A DNA stretch of 28,771 nt from Mnemiopsis leidyi (lineage: Eukaryota; Ctenophora; Tentaculata; Lobata; Bolinopsidae), in assembly GCA_000226015.1 (NCBI GenBank), contig JH153269.1, positions 1 to 28,771 of the forward strand. Direction: 5' to 3'. A model generated the notes under the pieces. It ran no database searches and had not been told where the DNA came from. It worked only from the letters and a program-made list of their open reading frames with translations. Position numbers and translations under genes: made by a program. Shown piece by piece: positions 20,436 through 27,300 of this stretch. The number at the start of each line of letters is the position of its first letter. Positions within the stretch are counted from its first letter, which is position 1.

Positions 20436-20562
20436 GTGGTAGAATCCTATGGTAACAAGAACAGAAGTCCAGGAGACACTGATACCCCCCTACTTTGCGG
20501 TCGATGCCACCTGCGTCACATTCTTTTCCGTTGACATAGTTTTGAGATGCTTGGTAGCTCCG
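20436..20562 (+). CDS. Kv channel common exon 5: S1-S2 loop and S2, with a reading-frame problem
   Basis: From acceptor TTTCAAG (ends 20435) the phase-0 frame reads VVESYGNKNRSPGDTDTP, which fits the Shaker S1 end and TDPFF pre-S2 motif. The S2 frame (YFAVDATCVTFFSVDIVLRC then LVAP) is offset by one base across the C6 run at 20485-20490. The 127-base length is one more than a multiple of three. Alternatively an acceptor 7 bases downstream (GGTAG, ending 20442) gives a 120-base open exon, NPMVTRTEVQETLIPPYFAV..., which loses the S1 match. S2 keeps the charge-transfer Phe (Shaker F290 position) and has Asp at both S2 Glu positions (E283, E293). Donor CCG|GTTAGT. Confidence 0.85.
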
Positions 20563-20823
20563 GTTAGTTTCTTAACCTAAAAATCTTTTTCGGAAATTTT
20601 CTACATATAATTCTACATAGAATTTTCCAGCAATATGTCCGGCTGCCTTATATATTCACCTTTAATGGGCTTGTCAAACGGAGCAGCCAAAGTCTTTGAC
20701 AATTATCAAAAGTTTGATCCACACTCAACGCGCCATAGTCATAGCCAGTCTAAGAATCTCTAAATGACTGACCGAGATTGAAATTGCATAATCTCCCTGA
20801 GTAATGAAAACATTTCCGAACAG

Positions 20824-20966
20824 GACATCGCAAGGTTTTTCAAGAAGCCGTTAAATTGGTTCGATTTCCTGGCAATTATGCCCTTCTACTTGGAGCTGTC
20901 GCTGGGCGGTGTCATGAGAACGGGAGCGATGAACAACAACATCATTATGCCTTTCAAAATATTGAG
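20824..20966 (+). CDS. Kv channel common exon 6: S3 and S4 start
   Basis: Enters in phase 0 (GAACAG acceptor) and leaves in phase 2 (TTGAG|GTGAAC). DIARFFKKPLNWFDFLAIMP then FYLELSLGG is the S2-S3 linker and S3, with the conserved S3 Asp (Shaker D316). MRTGAMNNNIIMPFKIL is the S3-S4 loop and the first S4 charge. Just after the donor, AACAACACAATTATTATGCC repeats the end of the exon imperfectly, a small duplication. Confidence 0.94.
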
Positions 20967-21185
20967 GTGAACAACACAATTATTATGCCTTTAGGAAAAG
21001 GGAAACGTTGAGGAAGTCTTGCAAGATCATCAGCATCGATTTATGTGTATAACGCCGAACTTAGTCTTAGATAGCTAGATCATCCAGAATGCTCAATCGG
21101 ACAAGCGGTAATGGAGGCCACTTATCTTGGATTTAAGAAGACAGCTTAAGAAGATCGTTTAACCGTTTACACTGACAACCCATTA

Positions 21186-21437
21186 GTCAACGTCCAAAAT
21201 CTATGAATAATCAGCACTAATGTCATTCTGTGTGATAAGTGATTAAATGTGAAAAGATTGATAGTGATATAATTTACCAAGACCAAAAACTTGGGTGTAG
21301 CATGACCGTCTTTCAAGTTAATTGGACAAAACTAACCTAAAAAACGGTCATGTCAATATGTCACACCCAAGTCTTGGTAAATTCTGGTCAACGTCCAAAA
21401 TTTTTAAATAATCAGCAATAATGTCACACCGTGTGAT
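21186..21437. repeat. Intronic hairpin flanked by direct repeats
   Basis: AATTTACCAAG...TTGGGTGT...CATGACCGT at 21271-21309 is complementary to ACGGTCATG...ACACCCAAG...CTTGGTAAATT at 21344-21383, forming an imperfect stem with a loop of about 34 bases. Direct repeats of about 51 bases (GTCAACGTCCAAAAT to GTGTGAT) lie outside at 21186-21236 and 21387-21437. It sits within the intron that splits S4. Confidence 0.8.
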
Positions 21438-21571
21438 CAAACCTGCATACTGCTAACTGCATAGATAGTTGAAATTGAGTTAGTGCCCAGGCTTATCTAT
21501 CATGGACTGTATAATCTAAACAAACACTCTACTTATCGAACAGCGGAAACTAACAGTCACCCACCCTGCAG

Positions 21572-21638
21572 GATATTTAGAATAACGAGAGTACTGAAAC
21601 TTATCCGACATAGTGGCAGATTAATACTCATGATACAG
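21572..21638 (+). CDS. Kv channel common exon 7: S4 voltage sensor
   Basis: 67 bases, entering in phase 2 (CCTGCAG acceptor; the split codon makes Arg) and leaving in phase 0 (CAG|GTGATG). Joined to exon 6 it gives FKILRIFRITRVLKLIRHS: positive residues at every third position, K-R-R-R-K-R, aligned to Shaker R1 to R6 through the shared RHS. R1 is Lys rather than Arg. GRLILMIQ begins the S4-S5 linker. Confidence 0.95.
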
Positions 21639-21795
21639 GTGATGAAGTAATTTACAAATACAAATTTCGAATAGTAACTTTTGGAAAAATAGGATTGGCA
21701 AATTATACTCTACAAACGTTTGCTTATTAGGACGAAACCATTTAGCTGGTTATCACTATAAGTATTATATCTATTTATAACAGATGACTCCCCAG

Positions 21796-21960
21796 GTTTT
21801 GCTTGATTGTGTGTACGAACTAGCGATGTTGCTGGTTATATGGCTGATGGGGGTGTTCATCTTTGGTACTATCATGTTCTATATCGAACACGAGCAGGAA
21901 AACACCAAATTCGAGTCCATCATGCACTCGTGCTGGTGGAGCGTCGTATCCATGTCAACG
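21796..21960 (+). CDS. Kv channel common exon 8: S4-S5 linker, S5, pore helix to filter Thr
   Basis: 55 codons from acceptor CTCCCCAG (21794-21795). VLLDCVYELAMLLVIWLMGV then FIFGTIMFYIEHEQENTK is the linker and S5. FESIMHSCWWSVVSMST is the turret end and pore helix (Shaker FKSIPDAFWWAVVTMTT). The exon ends exactly after the filter Thr at ACG|GTTTGT, phase 0. A second acceptor, ATAACAG at 21783, would add MTPQ. With the downstream acceptor the distance from RHS to the S5 REL/YEL motif equals that of Shaker; with the upstream one it is four residues longer. Reading through the donor stops at 22026 and would give a channel without a filter. Confidence 0.94.
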
Positions 21961-22000
21961 GTTTGTTATTCTTCGTTTTTGTACAGCATTTTTCGGTGCA

Positions 22001-22099
22001 CGAGCGATTTTCTACACGTGCGTTGATTTTACTACACGTGCAATGATTTTACTACACGTGCAATGATTTTACTGAACATGCGAGAATTTTATACACGTG
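22001..22099. repeat. 20-bp tandem repeat with CACGTG cores
   Basis: Five copies of a 20-bp unit near CAATGATTTTACTACACGTG in the intron between the pore-helix exon and the first filter exon. Four copies contain the palindrome CACGTG. TTTTTCGGTGCACGAGCG (before) and TTTTTTGGTGCACTAAACG (after) are partial copies of each other flanking the array. Confidence 0.9.
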
Positions 22100-22660
22100 C
22101 CAAGGGTTTTTTGGTGCACTAAACGTATTGCGCACGGATTGGTGAACTTCCCACGTTTGCTCGCAAGGATGCGGTGCCTCACCGAGCATTTTTGGTCTGG
22201 AGCCGGTAGTCCGAGCAGGGTGTCACAACTCTGAGCAAGGCATAATCCTTCAATTACCGGGCTCAATTTAATGCACAACAGATGAACGCCGCGAGGCTTT
22301 AACGTAAACATACCATGCTGCACAACGCCGTGAGTGTCCGTGAATGAGAAAATGCACGAGCGAGATGCCTGTCTGACTCTGAGTGTTACTGTAACAACGT
22401 GAGAGTTGTCCAAATGTCAACTTGACAATATGGTAGTTTACCGCCAGAAGTTGCACGAATATAAAGAAATCATAGATAGAAAAAAGAAGTCACCGGGTTT
22501 AAGTTTAATTAGCTAATTAAGATTTAAAAGATGGAAGGAAGATATAGGATATTAGAACCAACTTTGAAGGTAATGAGCTACAGTGAAGCGAGAAATGTCC
22601 AGTGCTGTGAAACGTGAGACTTAGTAATATCAGGGTTAAGGAAGTGTTCGGGTGCCCTGA
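22100..22660. other. Intron between common exon 8 and terminal exon 9a
   Basis: 22100-22430 is richer in G+C, and a minus-strand frame (22413 to 22069) is open through it, but that frame has no ATG-based gene structure, no recognised domain, and runs into the 20-bp repeat. A dispersed repeat is more likely than a gene. The 3' end has a good pyrimidine-rich acceptor region (TTCCACCTCCAATACTTCAC). Confidence 0.5.
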
Positions 22661-22693
22661 TAGGTTCCACCTCCAATACTTCACCGTTACTAG

Positions 22694-22870
22694 GTTGGCT
22701 ACGGGGACATGTTTCCCGAGACTGCACTGGGCAAGGTGGTCACCGCAGTCCTGGTCTTCTGCTCAATGGTCTTCCTCGCCTTGCCCATGACTATCATTGT
22801 CTCCAAATTCAACAAAGCGTTTGAAACCCTGAAGAAGCCCCGAAGAAAAACGCCCAAGCTGGACAAGTAG
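22694..22870 (+). CDS. Kv channel terminal exon 9a: filter, S6, short basic C-terminus
   Basis: Enters in phase 0 at TTACTAG|GTT and ends with TAG at 22868-22870: 58 residues. VGYGDMFPETALGK completes the K+ filter and outer mouth. VVTAVLVFCSMVFLALPMTI then IVSKFNKAFE is S6. ETLKKPRRKTPKLDK is a short, strongly basic tail. The T449-equivalent residue is Phe. The PVP hinge of Shaker is PMT, and the G466-equivalent is Ser. It is 80 percent identical to exon 9b over the 44 shared residues (35/44), so the two arose by tandem exon duplication. It must be spliced as a last exon. The full-length product would be about 390 residues plus any alternative N-terminus. Confidence 0.94.
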   Translation, partial: VGYGDMFPETALGKVVTAVLVFCSMVFLALPMTIIVSKFNKAFETLKKPRRKTPKLDK

Positions 22871-23135
22871 ACGGTACATTGCTGTCCCTTAAACTGTGAC
22901 CTTGCTCGTGACCATGCTGTACCTGTGTCTTCGCATAGTTGATCTGTATCGATACCATTCTGCTTGATTGTGCTTTTTTCTCTCTCTTATTTTTCTGGCT
23001 TGATTGTGTTTTTATTTTTTGACACATTGGTGACATTGCTTTGATGTCTTTAGCTTTGTGTGTGAATGTGTTGCATCTTGATAATCAGAATCAAACAAAT
23101 CCTGTCCTTAGTCTATGTATAAAGAAACCACTAGG

Positions 23136-23480
23136 ATTAAAACTTAGGTACGACAAGATTACACTCCTGAGTGTATGTCAAATATGTGTTTTTATCTCAT
23201 CATTGAGTGTTCAAATTTGGCTGAAGTATAGAGAATGGTATTTCGGAGGGGTCACAAAACGTTAATATCATTTGATAGGGTTGTTAGATATTGATTGGCC
23301 GTACCTAACTTCTCATTGGTTAATCGCTGTCACATGAAATAGGTGACCCTGTCGCCAAAAATACCTTTCTCTATTCTTTATATGATCACTGTTCCTTTTG
23401 AGTTAACATTATTTGCGTGTGCTTGCTTATAATTAGCTTAAATGTATTAAAATTGTTAAGTGTGTGCATGATTTTTGTCA
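23136..23480 (+). terminator. Candidate poly(A) region for the exon 9a transcript
   Basis: ATTAAA hexamers at 23136-23141 and 23446-23451. The second is followed within 10-35 bases by GU-rich TGTGTGC and TTTTTGTC, the usual order for cleavage and polyadenylation. No AATAAA was seen between exons 9a and 9b. Confidence 0.4.
23225..23350. repeat. Diverged copy of the dispersed repeat seen at 2336-2505
   Basis: ATTGGCCGTACCTAACTTCT then CATTGGTTAATCGCTGTCA parallels ATTGGTCGTAC...CACATTGGCCGATCACTGTCA at 2407-2446, followed in both by a GTCGC/GCGAC element. Lies in the 3' UTR of exon 9a. Confidence 0.4.
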
Positions 23481-23757
23481 TATATTTAGTGGATTGCAGC
23501 ACAGCTTATATGATGATATGATTCTGATTAATCGACCGACTGAAAACGAAAACATTTAGCTTCGAGAAGATCAGACAATTTAAAAGCAGTAAGCTTTAAG
23601 ATGCGCCCATGATAAGTAGCATATTCAAAATTGGATAAAATTTGATACAACGTCTTCACTACCATGGTAGACCAATCATATGGCCTTTATTTGTCTCCAA
23701 AAAGTAAATCAATTCATGTAAATTAGCAATGAGTTACAATCAGGTGTTACAATCTAG

Positions 23758-23895
23758 TGTTACACTGTTACATTGGTACATTGTTACATTGTTACACTGT
23801 TACATTGTTACATTGTTACATTGTTACACTGTTACATTGTTACATTGTTACACTGTTACACTGTTACATTGTTACATTGTTACAAATGTTACAAA
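23758..23895 (+). repeat. 8-bp minisatellite (TGTTACAY)n next to the exon 9b acceptor
   Basis: About 16-17 copies of TGTTACAT or TGTTACAC end 29 bases before exon 9b. The remaining spacer has a good branch-point match (CTGAC, near 23902) but almost no pyrimidine run before ACCCCACCAG. The array therefore occupies the place of, or lies immediately upstream of, the splicing control region of this exon. Confidence 0.95.
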
Positions 23896-23924
23896 TTACC
23901 TGACTGACCAGACAACCCCACCAG

Positions 23925-24176
23925 GTCGGGTACGGGGACATGTATCCAGAAACTTGGGGCGGCAAGCTGGTGGCCAGCATCCTGGTCTTCGTATCCATGG
24001 TCTACCTCGCCCTACCCATGACAATCATTGTATCTAAGTTCAACAAAGCCTTCGAAAAATTCAAACCTGAGAACGAGAGAAAGAGGCTACAGCAGCAGCA
24101 GCAGGTCCCCCAAGAATATCGACAAATCGAACCACATGATCAAGAAAAGATTCAAATGATTAGCACACAAACGTAG
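23925..24176 (+). CDS. Kv channel terminal exon 9b: filter, S6, long polar C-terminus
   Basis: Enters in phase 0 at CCACCAG|GTC and ends with TAG at 24174-24176: 83 residues. VGYGDMYPETWGGK gives the filter and outer mouth with Tyr at the T449-equivalent position. LVASILVFVSMVYLALPMTI then IVSKFNKAFE is S6, again with PMT and Ser at G466. The tail KFKPENERKRLQQQQQVPQE and onward to ISTQT is polar, has five Gln in a row, and ends without a PDZ-binding TDV-type motif. It is an alternative to exon 9a; both cannot be used in one protein because 9a carries a stop. The full-length product would be about 415 residues plus any alternative N-terminus. Confidence 0.94.
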   Translation, partial: VGYGDMYPETWGGKLVASILVFVSMVYLALPMTIIVSKFNKAFEKFKPENERKRLQQQQQVPQEYRQIEPHDQEKIQMISTQT

Positions 24177-25010
24177 AAAATAAGAGCATCATCCATGCAC
24201 GTGCACACGTTCGTGCATATGCACGTGCTCAATGCAATTGAACCTGCACACGTTTGTGTTTATTCCTCACAAAGGAGTTTTTATCAGATTTTAGTAGATT
24301 GAAAGGCTATTTCTTTAAAGTTTGTATTCTAGCAAGAAGACGTCAAATTGGACTCGAAACTTCAAGAGACAATGTTCCGACGTTACCAGCAAGATTCGAA
24401 CATTATCCAATATCTATTATAAAGTTAGTTTAGGGGATGCGCTGCAAGTACGCTGTTATAGTGAAAAAGCAAGTCTACCATGTTCGTACCTCATCCCTCC
24501 TTTTGTACCGAGAGGACTTGGGAAAATCCTGAGATTTTTAACTTGTTGATTGTATGAATTTGGGAATTATTTTAATGATGTGACACTTTTTGATAAAGTG
24601 GTTAGCTAAGCAAATAACTTTCAGTTAGCATATGTTTCGTGTACGAGAGAATGTTCTGATATGTTGGATTAACAGGTCTCCTCTTTTGCATAAAAATACA
24701 TAAATATTACAGAGGACTCTGATAAAAATGCAGAATAACAATTAACACACTTACAGTAATACAGTGCTTTTAAAATTTCCGTGATTTATTTTGATTCAGC
24801 AAAAACGCACAATAATTAATGTTGAGCTCACGTATGCAATGTTGTATGTACGAATTACAATTATTTAGATTTTTATAGATCATTCATAAATTATTGTACT
24901 AGAGTTTTCACAAAAGTTTTATTTCAACATTTTCAATTGTTTGCTTTTTATAATGACAATCTAGTTTGAATTGTTGTTAAATCTTTAATCTTCGTTTGAT
25001 TACGAGATGA
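24177..25010 (+). other. 3' UTR of exon 9b and following DNA
   Basis: Begins with a palindrome-rich stretch (24195-24232, several GCACGTGC). The rest is AT-rich with no further coding exon recognised. An open frame at 24322-24549 starts without ATG and shows no domain. Confidence 0.5.
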
Positions 25011-25376
25011 TTAAGAAAAATAAATAAATGTAAATAAATTAATGTCTTTCACGGACATAAGTACTAGTTTCCACATCTGCGGCTTTTCGAACATTCTAAG
25101 TTGATCTGGATGCGAAAGCTGCGAATTAACTATGGGCATAATCAAAGACGGAGGATAAGACGGTTTACGCATAACGGGCTGGAGAATGAGGTCCTTCTTA
25201 GTATCGCCAAATGGCCAGAAGCACTGGAGCATGTTGTCTAGGCTACAACGAGAATTAATTGCCATTAGTTTAGTAGTTTGAACAACTTTGTCAAGGAGTC
25301 GCGGGAACGTGGGTAGTAGGTGGGAGGGAGGATTAATTGCAACCGGACGGAGGACGAGGTCCCTGCAACTTAGCAA
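25011..25376 (-). other. Possible minus-strand exon or repeat-derived frame
   Basis: An open frame of 121 codons on the minus strand, in a patch richer in G+C than its flanks. It contains two loosely repeated peptides, DLVLRPVAINPP and DLILQPVMRKPSYPP, about 60 residues apart, mirrored by a DNA-level duplication. It does not begin with ATG, and the sequence before it has only a poor acceptor (AAACCAG). It could be a terminal exon of a gene on the other strand or a duplicated transposon piece. The family is not recognised. Confidence 0.2.
25019..25038 (+). terminator. Candidate poly(A) signals for the exon 9b transcript
   Basis: Three overlapping or adjacent AATAAA hexamers (25019, 25023, 25033). 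This would give a 3' UTR of about 850 bases. The surrounding DNA is AT-rich, so chance hexamers are possible. Confidence 0.35.
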
Positions 25377-25704
25377 CTGGTTTCAATTCAGGTTAGTTTT
25401 AACTATTCAAGTGGCCACAGCCTTCCAACGTGAACAGAAATAGATAACTGTGTCCTTCTAATAAATTCACTTCAATGAGACCATAAACAGTGCACCCGCT
25501 CAGAACCGAGAAAAACTTTCAATTAGAAATTTGAATTTCAATGCCTGACACACTATTAAAGTTGTAACCCATGATTCTGAATGTTACATTTACAAGACCA
25601 TACTCGAGGGAGAAATTGGAGAAGTTGACATGCAAGCAATTTCATATCAATAAAAGTACGTTGTGGCATAACAAGTTGTCATGGTATTGTCATGGTATTG
25701 AGAA

Positions 25705-25875
25705 AGGTACCTAAATGTCTTTGTTAACTTAAAACACAACGCTAAACATCTCGGCAACCTACGAAAATACAAAAACCTTACCTAAATTTACCTAAAGGTA
25801 CCTAAATGTCTTTGTTGACTTAAAACACAACGTTAAACATTTCAACAACCTACAAAAATACAAAAACCTTACCTC
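25705..25875. repeat. 91-bp tandem duplication
   Basis: AGGTACCTAAATGTCTTTGT at 25705 recurs at 25796, and the two copies stay alike through CAAAAACCTTACCT. Differences are scattered point changes. Confidence 0.9.
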
Positions 25876-27055
25876 GGCAGTTGGCGGCTCAGATAGCAAA
25901 TCTTCTTGTCCAGCTGAGCTCAAATCTTCTTTGTCGGCGAATTGCAGCGAATTGGAGCGAAAACAAAATAATAGCGCAACAATTGGCGTAATTAATAACT
26001 TCGTTCAACAAGAGAATAAATATGAATGAGAGAAATATCAAATAATGGAACATAACTGAAATTGTTCATCAGAAAATACAATGAGGAGCGGTAGAGGGTG
26101 AACGTCAGGAAAAAACGTTCAGAAAAATAGTAATGTAAAGTGGACACTGTGATAGCAGTAGGGTCCACTGTGATAGCACATTAAATTAAATTTAATATCT
26201 TTATCGATGAAGACATATTTTATTATTGAGCGATAGATAAGACTTTGAGGCTAATTAATACACAATAATCGTATCAGGGTTCCAGTAAAAGCCACAATGC
26301 CAGACGTCAAATATTTGAATAACCTTGCGACAAAACAATTGAGCTGGATGTCTTAAAAAATGGCCGAGATATAGCCAAATTACGGCATTAATTCTATCTG
26401 CGGCAAGAACACATAATGACGTCATCGAATAAAGCCCTCATAATCATTCTAAGTTAAGTTAATCATTCTAAGTTAAGTTAAGTTTAAAAAGAATTTAAAA
26501 TGAGCCCTAAAAACTGACAAGTAAGGCGAGCTGATAAACCAAACCTAACGAGCTGCTAACGACAGTCGACACAGGCAAATCGTCTCTGCTCCTACCCGCA
26601 GGGCCTCAGGGCTGGCTCTCTCTGTTGAAAAAGGGCACGCTATCTCATATTAGCTGCTGTCTGGTTTAGATTCGAGTGTACGATAAAATCAGCTGATAAA
26701 TGATTATCAACGCATGTTCAAACAACTCCATACGTCAGGTTGTTATCGGTACTCAAAATTGGCCCACACAGCGCTAAGACAGACATGATCAGTTTTGAGT
26801 TTTCAGAAAAGACAGAGGGCATGTCAAACATAAAGATCACAGTCAAATTGATACGAGACCCTTAATTCTAGAACGAAAGCTAAAACAGTAAAATCTTGGA
26901 TCCTAAACTAAGAAGTAAATCAGCGTTAGGGCAGCAATGAGAAAAGGTGTGGTCTCCATTAAACGCGATTGTTTAAGACCTGAGTTTTGCGACTACCTCT
27001 GAAAGGCAAACAACACGAAATGGCACCAGATTGTCGACACGGGAGGAAATCAAAT
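25876..27055. other. No gene seen
   Basis: AT-rich intergenic DNA with a short duplicated AATCATTCTAAGTTAAGTTA near 26441 and 26460. No coding or RNA signature was recognised. Confidence 0.5.
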
Positions 27056-27059
27056 AAGT

Positions 27060-27300
27060 TACACGCGGGACGTTTCGTTGAACCAATCAGCGCCGGTTGA
27101 GCTGTCATGTGGTCGTGCGCGCGGCTCTGAATTACCACGCGTTACATCGGGCCAGTCTGTGAGTGTACACTCAATTTTCTTTACTGCTATTGCTTTCTTT
27201 TCGCTGTACAGTTTTCTCAACTTCTTTCGTTTCGCGGTATCGTACGTCGGCAAAGTTTCTACGTTACAACCATTAACCAGTGTTGTGGCGAACCTAATCT
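27060..27300. promoter_or_regulatory. G+C-rich island with CCAAT box, possible promoter or solo LTR
   Basis: AACCAATCAGCGC at 27079-27091 is a good NF-Y CCAAT box, followed by a G+C-rich CGTGCGCGCGGC stretch and a pyrimidine-rich block. Open frames exist on both strands (27253-27059 minus; 27078-27302 plus) but neither has a recognisable domain. A promoter for an unseen gene or a solo LTR would both fit; no flanking target duplication was found. Confidence 0.25.

Noticed and set aside
21807-22066. Two further open frames across the pore-helix exon
   Set aside because: They are shadow frames of common exon 8, whose true frame is fixed by S5 and pore homology.
22069-22456. Minus-strand frames of 114 and 62 codons in the filter-exon intron
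   Set aside because: No domain and no exon structure, and the longer one runs into the 20-bp tandem repeat.
23729-24037. Open frame with LLHCYIVT-type repeats before exon 9b
   Set aside because: It is the 8-bp array read through in the wrong frame; it then crosses exon 9b out of frame.
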